Source of the DNA: Lachnospiraceae bacterium
GTDB taxonomy: Bacteria > Bacillota > Clostridia > Lachnospirales > Lachnospiraceae
Length of the DNA stretch: 64,000 nt
Reading direction: 5' to 3'
Assembly (NCBI GenBank): GCA_015057425.1
Contig: SVEL01000006.1
Location: 1 to 64,000 of the forward strand
A program made the position numbers and the translations under genes. The notes beneath the pieces were generated by a model. It saw only the letters and a list, made by a program, of their open reading frames with translations, did no database searches and was not told the DNA's origin. Positions within the stretch are counted from its first letter, which is position 1. Each line of letters begins with the position of its first letter. Below are positions 35,361-44,521 of this stretch, piece by piece.

Positions 35361-36426
35361 GCTTTTTCTTTTTGGCTGCAAGTTTCTTGTGTTCTTTTTT
35401 CGTTGTAGCGATAATTTCTGCAGCTTTAATTTTATTTTCTGTTGAATATTTACTTAATATATCAGGCTTAACTGATTCAAGATATGAATAGATAAGTCTT
35501 GCGTCGTCTGACAACTTCCGATATAAAGTTGTCGTAAGACCATTATCTAAAACAAATGTCATAGATGAAGTTGCTTTAATTGTAAATCCCAATATCTTAT
35601 GAATTCGTTGATTACTGTAAACCCATATAATATTTTTTATAGGTAGTATAACACTTGTATGAGTGTTTGAATCAATAAGATACTTAGATGTAATTATAGT
35701 CGAACCAAATGTATTTATACTACTTGAAATCAACTCATTATCAAGCTTGCGCAGTGTTCGAGACTGTTTTTTATAAGGAATATCAAGCGTCTTTCTAAGC
35801 TGCCTGTAGCAAGGATGAAGCATATACGGAAACAGTATATAAAGAAGATTTACTGCTATAATATACAAACACGCAAACAGGATAGTCAGACTGCCAATAA
35901 AAAGTAGTCCAAACTTATAAGGACTGTGCTCAACTTCACTTAGCATAAAGCCGATTGACGAATTCATAAGTCCGTCAGCTGTCCAGGATATGTCCTGAGA
36001 ATAGAGAGCCAACATATTGTCAAAGGAACTGTCATAATCCTTGCGGCAGACAGTAACTGTATAATTCTTAAGCATACGTTCGGGCTCTTCGAAAGCGCTG
36101 CTGTCAAGGAGAACAAATACGCTGGATGTATCTGAAACAAAGTAATAGTAAGATGCTTTTCTCATACTTCCCTGCATCAGGTCATAACCTGTATATTCCA
36201 ACTGTGGAAAGGTAATGGTACAGTGAGTATCGGGATTGTTTTCCAATAACCTGAAGTTTCCTGCTAAATTTATGTTAGTATTTAAAGTTAATTCTGTTGG
36301 AAAGAATATCTGATAAAAAGGTACAATGTACAATATGATAAAAGCAACGGCACCTATGAAAAAAGGATAAAACATACGTGAAAAGCAAGATATTCTGATA
36401 TTTTTAGTTAACTTTGCTGTATTCAT
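35356..36426 (-). CDS. Membrane protein of unknown function
   Basis: A 356-residue protein with a helix at about 20-42, an extracellular domain of about 120 residues, a helix pair (about 172-205), and a cytoplasmic part ending in a Lys-rich tail (KKEHKKLAAKKKKQ). The segment VILPIKNIIWVYSNQRIHKILGFTIKA, at about 250-276, looks like the PH-like or DUF fold seen in several Lachnospiraceae membrane proteins, but I cannot name a family. The AAGGAG upstream is 11 bases from the ATG, rather far. The gene is monocistronic. Confidence 0.75.
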   Translation of the reverse strand: MNTAKLTKNIRISCFSRMFYPFFIGAVAFIILYIVPFYQIFFPTELTLNTNINLAGNFRLLENNPDTHCTITFPQLEYTGYDLMQGSMRKASYYYFVSDTSSVFVLLDSSAFEEPERMLKNYTVTVCRKDYDSSFDNMLALYSQDISWTADGLMNSSIGFMLSEVEHSPYKFGLLFIGSLTILFACLYIIAVNLLYILFPYMLHPCYRQLRKTLDIPYKKQSRTLRKLDNELISSSINTFGSTIITSKYLIDSNTHTSVILPIKNIIWVYSNQRIHKILGFTIKATSSMTFVLDNGLTTTLYRKLSDDARLIYSYLESVKPDILSKYSTENKIKAAEIIATTKKEHKKLAAKKKKQ

Positions 36427-36584
36427 ACAATCAGGTGCTCCTTTTTATAATTGAAAAAATTATCTCTGTTAATGTTACACTATGAAAAGAAAAGTATCAA
36501 GTAAAATGTTGATTTTTTCACTGTTTGTTGATATTATACACAAAGAAACAGCTGATATTTGTTAATATGGTTTGGAGATAAGAA

Positions 36585-37337
36585 ATGGAACAGTCTTATG
36601 GAGAGTTCGCTTATACATATGATATGTTTATGGATAACATTCCATACAAAGAATGGGGCGAATACTTAGTCGGATTATTAAAAGAAAATAATATAAGTGA
36701 CGGTCTGATTGCTGACTTAGGATGCGGCACAGGGACGATTACCGAATTTCTTGCAAATGAAGGATATGATATGATTGGTATCGATTTGTCAGAGGATATG
36801 CTTAATGTAGCTCTCGATAAGAAGTATGAATCAGGCAACGATATTCTTTATTTAAATCAGGATATGCGTGAGTTTGAACTTTACGGCACGGTAAGAGCCA
36901 TAGTAAGTGTATGCGATTCTATGAATTATATACTTGAAGATAGCGAACTGTTGCAGGTTTTTAAACTTGTAAATAACTATCTTGACCCGGCAGGGATATT
37001 CATATTTGATATGACAACGGAAGCAAAGTATAAGTCTGTCGGAGAAGGCGTTATAGCGGAAAACAGAGAAGATGCAAGCTTTATATGGGAAAATACATAT
37101 TTTTATGATAAGAAAGTTAATCGCTATGACATAACCATATTTGAAAAAGGTGATGACGGAAGATATGATAAATACGAAGAAACTCATTACCAGAAAGTAT
37201 ATTCCGTAAGCAGGGTTAAAGAACTTCTTACAGAGGCGGGACTTGAGTTTGTAGCAGTGTATAATGCGCTGACACATAATGAGCCTGACGGAGAAAGTGA
37301 AAGAATATACTTTGTGGCAAGAGAAAAACAAAAGTAA
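36585..37337 (+). CDS. Class I SAM-dependent methyltransferase
   Basis: A 250-residue methyltransferase of the small-molecule type. Motif I is ADLGCGTGTITEFLA at about 43-57, then IGIDLSEDML, and FIFDMTTEAKY in the middle. The sequence starts YGEFAYTYDMFMDNIPY, as in a common Firmicutes methyltransferase group whose substrates are not known. GGAGA lies 8 bases before the ATG. hslO follows 24 bases later, probably in the same transcript. Confidence 0.9.
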   Translation: MEQSYGEFAYTYDMFMDNIPYKEWGEYLVGLLKENNISDGLIADLGCGTGTITEFLANEGYDMIGIDLSEDMLNVALDKKYESGNDILYLNQDMREFELYGTVRAIVSVCDSMNYILEDSELLQVFKLVNNYLDPAGIFIFDMTTEAKYKSVGEGVIAENREDASFIWENTYFYDKKVNRYDITIFEKGDDGRYDKYEETHYQKVYSVSRVKELLTEAGLEFVAVYNALTHNEPDGESERIYFVAREKQK

Positions 37338-37361
37338 TAAAATCAGAATGGAGAATATGTG

Positions 37362-38240
37362 ATGAATAATAAATCAGATTATATAGTCAGAGCAACTGCT
37401 GCAAACGGACAGATAAGAGCATTTGCGGCTACAACAAGAGAATTGGTAGAGAAAGCAAGGAGTATTCACAATACAAGCCCTGTTGCTACAGCTGCATTGG
37501 GACGTCTTCTTACAGCAGGTTCTATGATGGGAAGCATGCAAAAGGGAGAAAAAGATTTACTTACACTTATCATAAAAGGCGACGGTCCGCTTCAGGGATT
37601 GGTTGTAACGGCTGCCTCAGATGCAAGCGTTAAAGGATATGTATATAATCCGGGATATGTAAATCCGCCAAACTTCTTTGGTAAGTTTGATGTAGGCGGA
37701 GCTATAGGATATGGTGAGCTTACAGTTATAAAAGATATGGGGTTAAAAGAACCTTACTCAGGAACCACCGGGCTTATAACAGGTGAAATAGCAGAAGATT
37801 TGACTTATTATTTTGCCACAAGTGAACAGGTGCCATCATCAGTTGCACTTGGCGTACTTATGAATAAGGATAATACAGTGAAGCGTGCGGGAGGATTTAT
37901 TATTCAGTTAATGCCTTTTGCAGACGATAAAATCATTGATGAACTTGAGAAAAACATAGCTGAAATCACATCCGTAACAGCGCTTCTTGAAGAAGGATTG
38001 TCACCTGAGGATATTCTTAAAAGAGTGCTCGGAAGCTTTGAGCTTAATATAAATGACAAAATAGAGCCGGAATTTAAGTGTAACTGTGGTAAAGAGAGAA
38101 TTCTTAAAGCTATAGCAGCTACAGGAAGAAAAGAGATTCAGTCAATGATAGATGACGGAAAAGATATAGAGGTAAATTGTCATTTCTGTAATACAACATA
38201 TAATGTTACGGTAGAAGAACTTAAAATGCTTATAAAATAA
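37362..38240 (+). CDS. hslO: Redox-regulated chaperone Hsp33
   Basis: A 292-residue Hsp33, which is activated by oxidation and then holds unfolding proteins. The N-terminal domain has RAFAATTRELVEKARSIHNTSPVATAALGRLLTA at about 17-50. The C-terminal zinc switch has all four cysteines, CNC in FKCNCGKE and CHFC in VNCHFCNTTY. The ATG at 37362 is eight bases from GGAG; a GTG at 37359 is less likely. A strong terminator follows. Confidence 0.96.
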   Translation: MNNKSDYIVRATAANGQIRAFAATTRELVEKARSIHNTSPVATAALGRLLTAGSMMGSMQKGEKDLLTLIIKGDGPLQGLVVTAASDASVKGYVYNPGYVNPPNFFGKFDVGGAIGYGELTVIKDMGLKEPYSGTTGLITGEIAEDLTYYFATSEQVPSSVALGVLMNKDNTVKRAGGFIIQLMPFADDKIIDELEKNIAEITSVTALLEEGLSPEDILKRVLGSFELNINDKIEPEFKCNCGKERILKAIAATGRKEIQSMIDDGKDIEVNCHFCNTTYNVTVEELKMLIK

Positions 38241-38258
38241 TATATAAACACAAATAAA

Positions 38259-38283
38259 AAGGGGCTTTTAGAAGCCCCTTTTA
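38259..38283 (+). terminator. Rho-independent terminator after hslO
   Basis: A perfect nine-base stem AAGGGGCTT/AAGCCCCTT (38259-38267 with 38272-38280), loop TTAG, then a short T-run. The A-run on the left may let it stop minus-strand transcripts too. Confidence 0.85.
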
Positions 38284-38394
38284 TGCGGATATTCCGCGAA
38301 CTCATTCTTAAATAATCCCTAACTGCATAATAAAAACACGAAACTTAACATTTTGTAATTCTATATTGAGGAAGGCACATCATTTAAACGTGAA

Positions 38395-38592
38395 TTATAA
38401 CTTGGTTACGTTAACAGCCTGAGGACCTTTTGCACCGTCTGTTACATCGAACTCTACAGCTGCTCCTTCTGCTAAAGATTTGAATCCGTCTCCTGCAATT
38501 CCTGAGAAGTGAACGAATACATCGTTGCCGGCTTCATCAGAAATGAATCCGTAACCCTTCTGGTCGTTGAACCACTTAACTGTACCTTTCAT
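38395..38592 (-). CDS. Cold-shock protein, CspA family
   Basis: A 65-residue single cold-shock domain that binds single-stranded RNA and DNA. RNP1 (KGYGFI) and RNP2 (VFVHF) are intact, and it starts MKGTVKWFN as usual. GGAGGT is eight bases before the ATG, so longer upstream frames are rejected. The promoter at 38667-38695 gives a 5' leader of about 65-70 bases, shorter than that of classic cold-inducible cspA mRNAs. Confidence 0.97.
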   Translation of the reverse strand: MKGTVKWFNDQKGYGFISDEAGNDVFVHFSGIAGDGFKSLAEGAAVEFDVTDGAKGPQAVNVTKL

Positions 38593-38666
38593 TACGATAC
38601 CTCCAAAAAATTCATGGCCAAATATGACAAAATATATGATATATATACACATTCTGACCTATGGGT

Positions 38667-38695
38667 AGAATATCATAAACATATAAAAATGTCAA
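38667..38695 (-). promoter_or_regulatory. Strong sigma-A-type promoter for the cold-shock gene
   Basis: On the minus strand TTGACA (38690-38695), a 17-base spacer and TATTCT (38667-38672). Confidence 0.75.
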
Positions 38696-38714
38696 TGAAT
38701 TTAAGGCTTTGGGA

Positions 38715-39725
38715 CTATTGTTTTGAGTATTTTACAGTAACAATATCTTCGTATGGCGGTTTGCTTTCGATAACACCTGCATCAAATAAAATGTCGATTA
38801 GTAAGTCGTAAGAAGATTCTTCAAAGTAAGTGCTTTCTTTCCATGTATCCTGATCAAGATAGCGTTTTACGATGGTTGTAAGGGATTTCATATCAGTTTC
38901 TTTAAACTGTGGCTTGATTACTTCGGCTATTTCCTCAGCTGAATGACTGTTTACATAGTCTAAGCCTTTTTGAATGGCATTGGTAAATGACTGTATTGTA
39001 TCACCATTAGAAGCAAGATAACTTTTCTTTGCACAATAGGCAGTATAAGGAACATATCCGCTATCCCTGCCAAGAGAAGCGATAACTGCTCCTTTACCTT
39101 CAAGCTCCAAGGCTGTGGCAAATGGTTCAAACTCTACTGTATAATCAGCTGTTCCTGAAGAATAAGCTGCTGCAGTAAGACCAAAGTCAATGTTTTGGAT
39201 AATTGTAAGGTCAGTGACAGGATTAATGTTGTTTTTCTTTAAGATATATTCAAATACCATCTGTGGCATACCGCCGGCACGACCACCTAAAACAGTTGTA
39301 CCTTTCAAATCTTCCCATGAAAAATCATCATCAGCAGTTCGTCCTACGAGAAAGTTACCGGCACGCTGTGTCAGACCTGCAAAGTTAACGGCATAATCTG
39401 AGGCACCTTCATTGTAGATATAAACAGAAGCTTCACTGCCCATAAAACCGATATCGGCATCGCCGGATATAAGAGCTGTCATTACATTGTCAGCACCGCC
39501 ACCGTTAACCAATTCTATCTTTAAACCCTCTTCGGCAAAGTAGCCTTTTTCTATTGCAACATACTGAGGTGCATAAAATATAGAGTGAGCAACCTCGTTT
39601 AAAACGATAGTCTTTAAGTTATCATTATCTTTAGGTTTGCAACCAAACATAAGTGTAGCTGTCATAACAGATACAAGCGTAAGAGCAAAAATTCTTTTTG
39701 GTGAAAAAGTGATATGTCGTTTCAA
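38715..39725 (-). CDS. NMT1/THI5-like ABC substrate-binding lipoprotein
   Basis: A 336-residue secreted lipoprotein with signal peptide and lipobox LMFGC, then a NMT1/SsuA-type binding fold (NEVAHSIFYAPQYVAIEKGYFAEEGLKIELVNGGG at about 41-75). Relatives import sulfonates, nitrate or thiamine precursors. No permease or ATPase gene is adjacent, so it is an orphan here. The start is probably a TTG at 39725, with GGAGG eight bases upstream; the longer in-frame ATG at 39803 would place the ribosome site inside the gene and spoil the signal peptide. Confidence 0.85.
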   Translation of the reverse strand: MKRHITFSPKRIFALTLVSVMTATLMFGCKPKDNDNLKTIVLNEVAHSIFYAPQYVAIEKGYFAEEGLKIELVNGGGADNVMTALISGDADIGFMGSEASVYIYNEGASDYAVNFAGLTQRAGNFLVGRTADDDFSWEDLKGTTVLGGRAGGMPQMVFEYILKKNNINPVTDLTIIQNIDFGLTAAAYSSGTADYTVEFEPFATALELEGKGAVIASLGRDSGYVPYTAYCAKKSYLASNGDTIQSFTNAIQKGLDYVNSHSAEEIAEVIKPQFKETDMKSLTTIVKRYLDQDTWKESTYFEESSYDLLIDILFDAGVIESKPPYEDIVTVKYSKQ

Positions 39726-39793
39726 AAAAACGTCCTCCTTTTTATTAGAATACTTCATTATATTCATTTTTTTAAAAAATGTTAAAAAAGTGA

Positions 39794-39822
39794 TGGACAG
39801 CAATACTTTACTGTGTTAAAAT
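39794..39822 (+). promoter_or_regulatory. Promoter for the YerC-like gene
   Basis: TGGACA (39794-39799), a 17-base spacer and TAAAAT (39817-39822), about 40 bases before the start. Confidence 0.6.
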
Positions 39823-39868
39823 AGTAGCGAATAGGTAGAAAACCATTACAAAATGGAGAGGGAAAAAG

Positions 39869-40159
39869 ATGACAAAGAAAATCAGAACACCGGAAGTAGA
39901 TCATTTATTTGATGCTATTTTAACTCTTCAGGATAAAGAAGAGTGCTATCAGTTTTTTGAAGATGTATGTACTGTTAATGAGTTATTAGCGTTTGCTCAG
40001 AGATATGAAGTAGCAAAGATGTTAAGAGAGAAGAAAACATATCTTGAAATTGCTGAATCAACAGGTGCATCTACAGCAACAATCAGCCGTGTAAACAGAA
40101 GCCTTAACTATGGTAACGATGGTTACGATATGGTATTTGACAGAGTCGGCGAATTTTAA
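39869..40159 (+). CDS. YerC/YecD family TrpR-related protein
   Basis: A 96-residue DNA-binding protein related to the Trp repressor. It has FEDVCTVNELLAFAQRYEVAKML followed by the helix-turn-helix TYLEIAESTGASTATISRVNRSL (about 58-80) and a GNDGYD tail, as in the YerC/YecD family. Effector and targets are not known. GAGAGGG precedes the ATG. It stands alone between a promoter and a terminator, divergent from the orphan lipoprotein gene. Confidence 0.92.
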   Translation: MTKKIRTPEVDHLFDAILTLQDKEECYQFFEDVCTVNELLAFAQRYEVAKMLREKKTYLEIAESTGASTATISRVNRSLNYGNDGYDMVFDRVGEF

Positions 40160-40180
40160 TCACATATTTATGAAAAGCGA

Positions 40181-40214
40181 TGGGGCTTGTGGAATTATCC
40201 GCAAGCCCCATTTT
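40181..40214. terminator. Bidirectional rho-independent terminator
   Basis: TGGGGCTTG (40181-40189) pairs with CAAGCCCCA (40202-40210), followed by TTTT. It separates the YerC-like gene from the convergent DUF1836 gene. Confidence 0.85.
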
Positions 40215-40226
40215 ATGATATATAAA

Positions 40227-40889
40227 TTATTCTTTATTTTTGTTTTTCTCTTTTGAATCTTTAGATTTTTTTTCTTCAGCCAAATCACTGTCAGCCGGTG
40301 AAACCATAGAGTCGATTATATTTTCGATTAATTGTTTTTTGATTGTAATATCAAAGGTAAGCGCAAGTATCGTAAGAAAGTTGCGAAGCTCCTCCTCACG
40401 TAATTGACTGTCTTCACTTTCAGGAATTTTCCTGAATAATTCTGAAGAATTAACCTTATCAAGTTTAGTAAGAACATCTCCTTTTACATCATCTATAACT
40501 GTTGGAGCATAACTGTTCATAAAATCATATATGTCAGTTATGGTAAGGGATTCTTTGTTGCCGAAATAGTTATTTGAAATAGGATCAGTCAGTTTTTTTA
40601 TGTCATTTATTGAAAGGATATTCTTAAAATAGTAAATAAGTATTAATAAAATCATATGATCCTTGCTGTATTTCTTCTTTTCGGGAGAAGGCAGCAGGGA
40701 ACTTTTAGCGTAGTTATTAATCATAGTTTTTGTAAGAATCTTCTCATCATCGGTACGTTTATAATGTGAAAGATGATGGTCCATAAAAGTAGTTACCTGG
40801 TCCATATAAAGGTCAATGTTAGGAATGTCATTTGAGTCGATGATGTCAATGTCAGCAGTCAATTCATCTAATATTTTTTCAATATCCAT
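40227..40889 (-). CDS. DUF1836 domain protein, MerR-like regulator
   Basis: A 220-residue protein of the DUF1836 family. Residues about 35-110 (LTKTMINNYAKSSLLPSPEKKKYSKDH at 52-78) look like a MerR-type winged helix, so DNA binding is likely. The C-terminal part is helical and ends in a Lys/Glu/Asn-rich tail. Targets are unknown. GAGGAGG lies six bases before the ATG. A -35-like TTGACA occurs at about 40945-40950 on the minus strand, but the matching -10 is weak. Confidence 0.85.
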   Translation of the reverse strand: MDIEKILDELTADIDIIDSNDIPNIDLYMDQVTTFMDHHLSHYKRTDDEKILTKTMINNYAKSSLLPSPEKKKYSKDHMILLILIYYFKNILSINDIKKLTDPISNNYFGNKESLTITDIYDFMNSYAPTVIDDVKGDVLTKLDKVNSSELFRKIPESEDSQLREEELRNFLTILALTFDITIKKQLIENIIDSMVSPADSDLAEEKKSKDSKEKNKNKE

Positions 40890-41044
40890 ATGTTTCCTCC
40901 TCGAAATTTAAGTTTATTTATATGCCTTTGCATGACATAATTTGTCAATGAGTATATCTTATAACGTATTATATAGTATTTGAAACTATATATCAAGATA
41001 TAAATACGTATTAAATATTGGAAATGGATTTATTAACAAAAAAC

Positions 41045-41072
41045 TTGAAGAATATTTTATTTGAAGTATAAT
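41045..41072 (+). promoter_or_regulatory. Promoter for the GT2/LTA-synthase-like operon
   Basis: TTGAAG (41045-41050), a 16-base spacer and TATAAT (41067-41072), about 35 bases before the start. Confidence 0.6.
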
Positions 41073-41107
41073 GTATTTGGTAAAGTTTGTGCAAATGGAG
41101 ATAGAAA

Positions 41108-42589
41108 ATGTTACAGTTTTTTTTAAATATGATGACAGATATTATAAAATTTATAGGAAACTTCTATGATGAGGCTGAAATTATACGTGGTGTCATAGTC
41201 TGGGCATTGGGGATTTTCGGTATTCATCAGGGGCTGTTTGTTGTAGTTGGATTCTTTTTTACAAGAAAGTTTAAGCCGGCTAAAAATTTTCACAAATATG
41301 CCGTACTTATTCCGGCAAGAAATGAAGAAGCGGTTATTACAAATCTTATAAAAAGTATAAAGAGACAGGATTATCCGTCAGAACTTATAACCACCTTTGT
41401 AGTGGCAGATAATTGTACGGATAATACGGCAAAAATTGCAAGAGAAAACGGAGCAATCTGTTATGAGAGATTTAACGATGCAGAAAGAACAAAGGGATAT
41501 GCACTTAGATTTCTTTTTGAAAAAATAGAAGAGGATTACGGAATTGACAGCTTTGAGGGATATTTTGTATTTGATTCGGATAACCTTCTTAACAGAGACT
41601 ACGTATCAAAGATGAATGATGCTTTTGATGCAGGAGAAAAGATTATTACATCTTACAGAAATACGAAAAATTTTGATGAAAACTGGGTTGCGTCTACATA
41701 TGCTATCCATTGGCTTCGTTCCATAAGATTCCGTCACAGAACAAGATCATTTTTCCGCCTGGCAACTAATATTCAGGGAACGGGATTTCTTTTTGCTAAC
41801 GAGTTAGTAAAAGATGGGTGGAAATATACATCACTTACGGAAGACAGAGCATTTACGGCAGATGCAGTAGCTCACGGCTACGGAATTACTTATCAGGATG
41901 AGGCAATGTTTTATGATGAACAGCCTACAAACTTAAGAATTGCCATGAGACAGCGTATCAGATGGTCAAAAGGACATATTCTTGCGTTCCTTGAAAGCGG
42001 ATGGCCGTTATTTAAGAATATTTTTGTCGGAAATTGTTTTAGAGACAAAGAAGAAAAGAGAAAAATTACGAAAGCCTCTTTTATTGAAGGAATCAGGCAT
42101 AGAGTAGCATCTTTCGATGTATTGTCGCAGCTTACACCGACTATTATCCCTAAAACATTTTTATGGATTGTAGTTGGACTGTTTATGTATTCATGTTTTG
42201 CTTATACAAATGGTATGGAAGATATAGCAGTTTTTACCGGGGGCAGTTGGCTTGTAACAGGTATAAATGCAGTGCTTGGTACATTTAGTGTAAACTTAGA
42301 ACCGGGACTTGCAGCTATGGGCGTAACCGCGGCTATAGCAATATTCTGGTTTGTTTTAGGCAAGCTTGCAAGCGATGTGGCAAATATGCTGACAGCAGTA
42401 TATATTTTTATTGTTGAACGCAAAAAAATAAAGAAAATGAAACTTTGGAAAAAGGCTCTTTACTGTGTAACATGGCCGGTGTTTGATATATTTTACAGAT
42501 GGTCTATGTACATAGCTTTGTTTGCGAAGGTAACATGGAAGCCGATTCCACATACAAGTAAGGTAACTATAGAAGAGATTGAAAATTAG
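41108..42589 (+). CDS. Membrane glycosyltransferase family 2 protein
   Basis: A 493-residue processive-type GT2 enzyme. One N-terminal helix precedes the catalytic domain with AVLIPARNEEAVITNLIKSI, the DSDN metal site (FVFDSDNLL), TEDRAF, and QRIRWSKG (the QxxRW motif of cellulose/hyaluronan-type synthases). Three or four C-terminal helices follow. The glycan made is unknown. GGAGAT precedes the ATG. It overlaps the LTA-synthase-like gene by 11 bases, so the pair may build one envelope polymer or glycolipid. Confidence 0.9.
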   Translation: MLQFFLNMMTDIIKFIGNFYDEAEIIRGVIVWALGIFGIHQGLFVVVGFFFTRKFKPAKNFHKYAVLIPARNEEAVITNLIKSIKRQDYPSELITTFVVADNCTDNTAKIARENGAICYERFNDAERTKGYALRFLFEKIEEDYGIDSFEGYFVFDSDNLLNRDYVSKMNDAFDAGEKIITSYRNTKNFDENWVASTYAIHWLRSIRFRHRTRSFFRLATNIQGTGFLFANELVKDGWKYTSLTEDRAFTADAVAHGYGITYQDEAMFYDEQPTNLRIAMRQRIRWSKGHILAFLESGWPLFKNIFVGNCFRDKEEKRKITKASFIEGIRHRVASFDVLSQLTPTIIPKTFLWIVVGLFMYSCFAYTNGMEDIAVFTGGSWLVTGINAVLGTFSVNLEPGLAAMGVTAAIAIFWFVLGKLASDVANMLTAVYIFIVERKKIKKMKLWKKALYCVTWPVFDIFYRWSMYIALFAKVTWKPIPHTSKVTIEEIEN

Positions 42590-44489
42590 AAACAGTAAGT
42601 TGGTGGAAGTATTGAGAACAGTAACGGAAAAGGTTATAGGCTTTATAAAAAAATACAACTATATTTTCATAATGGCATTTCCGTTTGTACTTATGCAGGC
42701 TGTTGTAAGTATTATCGGTGCAGATATTGATTATTTCAGACCGGAGATGGTGCTCCCGTGGATAATGTTTACAGCAAGTTATATAGGCTTATTTGTTGGA
42801 GTGTGCGTAAATGTTCCGCATATCATAGGAAGAATCATTTATGTGCTTGTTTTTGCGTTGTTTTTTGCTATGTATTTAGTGCAGGGCGTATATTATTATC
42901 TGATGAGTTACTTTTTTGGATTTGATATGATGGGACTTGCAGGGGAAGCATCGGCATATATGTGGGATGCTGTTATTAACGCAAGACCGATGGTTTATGT
43001 CTTTGCTATATTGATGGTTGTGTCAGCAGTAGTTGCCATTGTGAAAATTCCACGTAGAAAAGATGTAAATCTAAAGTGGCTTGGGATAGTTATAGGCGCA
43101 TTTACGGTTATTCACATAGTTACACCGTTTTGTTACGGTTCTGCCAATGATTCTTTAGAATGGGACAATTGGAGAAATCCGAGAAATGTTTATGAAAGCT
43201 TCAATGACCCCAACAAATCTATGAAGATTTGCGGGCTTTTTGAGTACACTGTCAGAGATTTCTTTGTAAATTATATTGGTAGTGAGGAAGCTGATGACCC
43301 GGAAGAATTAGCATATCTTGATGAACTTTACAGTGCCGGTAATGTTTCAAAGGATAACAAATATACAGGTATCTTTCAGGGTAAGAATGTTATATTTCTG
43401 CAGCTTGAAGGTATAGACGACTGGATGTTTAATGCTGAGGATATGCCGGCTACTTACGGACTTTTGGAAAATGCCATGGTGTTTACTGACCACTATTCCT
43501 TTTATAACGGCGGTGGTTCTACATTTAACTCTGAATTTGCAGTAAATACCGGATTTGTCACACCGATATCTTATAATCGTAATGCATATTCCTTTAGTGG
43601 CAATGATTTTAAGTATTCTCTGGCAAATACATTTAAAAAGTTAGGCTACAGTACAAATGCATTTCATATGAATACGAAAGAGTATTATTCAAGAGGGATG
43701 AATTATGACAGCTGGGGCTTCGATAATTATTACGGGCTTACGGATGTGGCTGATTATGATGATATTTCCTATGAACTTGACAGAGAACTGATTCTTAATG
43801 AAACTTTTAATGAATTGATTTTCGGTGCAGAAGGAAGTTTTTTACATTATATCATAACTTATACGCCACATACACCGTTTACGACTGATAAAGGTGTAGG
43901 GGAACTTATTCTTAATGATAAATATCCTGACAGGGTAGGAGAAAGCTTAAGCGAAGAAGAAAGTGCCAGACTTTTTGCCGGTGAAACAGACTATATGGTA
44001 AGTCTGCTTCTTAAAGAACTTGAAGAAAACGGATTGTTAGAAAATACAGTAATAGTTGCGTTTGCAGACCATTATCTTTATACTTTAAATGATAAATCGA
44101 TTCTTGATAAATATAAAACTACTGAAAATAATCTTATAAACCATACACCATTTTTTATATGGAGTTATGGTATGGAAAAGATAGAAACAGATAAGGTAAA
44201 CTCCCAGTTGGATATATTGCCGACAGTTTTGAATCTTTTCGGAATAAAGTATGTAGAAGAATACTATATCGGTAAGGACATATTTGATGAGAATTATTCA
44301 GGATATGTATTTTTTAATGATTATTCATGGTATGATGGCGATGTATATGTGCAGGATGGTGCCATTGTACAGGGAGAGAAGATGGAGCTTGCTAAGCTTT
44401 ATGAGATGAATGATAGGATTAATAAGCTTATCAGACAAAACGATTTGACCCTGAAATATGATTATTTTGGGAAAATGGAACAGCCATAG
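42579..44489 (+). CDS. LTA synthase family (sulfatase-fold) membrane protein
   Basis: A 636-residue protein with five membrane helices (to about 195) and an extracellular alkaline-phosphatase/sulfatase-like domain. Residues expected for phosphoglycerol transfer are visible: FLQLEGID (metal Glu), GGGSTFNSEF (catalytic Thr region), YTPHTPF and FADHYLY (Asp-His). It may attach phosphoglycerol to a glycolipid or to the glycan of its partner GT2. The start is a TTG overlapping the previous gene; a TTG at 42612 preceded by GGTGG is the alternative. Confidence 0.9.
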   Translation: MKIRNSKLVEVLRTVTEKVIGFIKKYNYIFIMAFPFVLMQAVVSIIGADIDYFRPEMVLPWIMFTASYIGLFVGVCVNVPHIIGRIIYVLVFALFFAMYLVQGVYYYLMSYFFGFDMMGLAGEASAYMWDAVINARPMVYVFAILMVVSAVVAIVKIPRRKDVNLKWLGIVIGAFTVIHIVTPFCYGSANDSLEWDNWRNPRNVYESFNDPNKSMKICGLFEYTVRDFFVNYIGSEEADDPEELAYLDELYSAGNVSKDNKYTGIFQGKNVIFLQLEGIDDWMFNAEDMPATYGLLENAMVFTDHYSFYNGGGSTFNSEFAVNTGFVTPISYNRNAYSFSGNDFKYSLANTFKKLGYSTNAFHMNTKEYYSRGMNYDSWGFDNYYGLTDVADYDDISYELDRELILNETFNELIFGAEGSFLHYIITYTPHTPFTTDKGVGELILNDKYPDRVGESLSEEESARLFAGETDYMVSLLLKELEENGLLENTVIVAFADHYLYTLNDKSILDKYKTTENNLINHTPFFIWSYGMEKIETDKVNSQLDILPTVLNLFGIKYVEEYYIGKDIFDENYSGYVFFNDYSWYDGDVYVQDGAIVQGEKMELAKLYEMNDRINKLIRQNDLTLKYDYFGKMEQP

Positions 44490-44521
44490 ACATAAGTGTC
44501 AGCTGATAAGACGGAGGATAT

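Noticed and set aside
38285-38297. GCGGA-TAT-TCCGC hairpin as a terminator for the cold-shock gene
   Set aside because: The stem has only five pairs, and it lies about 100 bases from the gene next to the hslO terminator.
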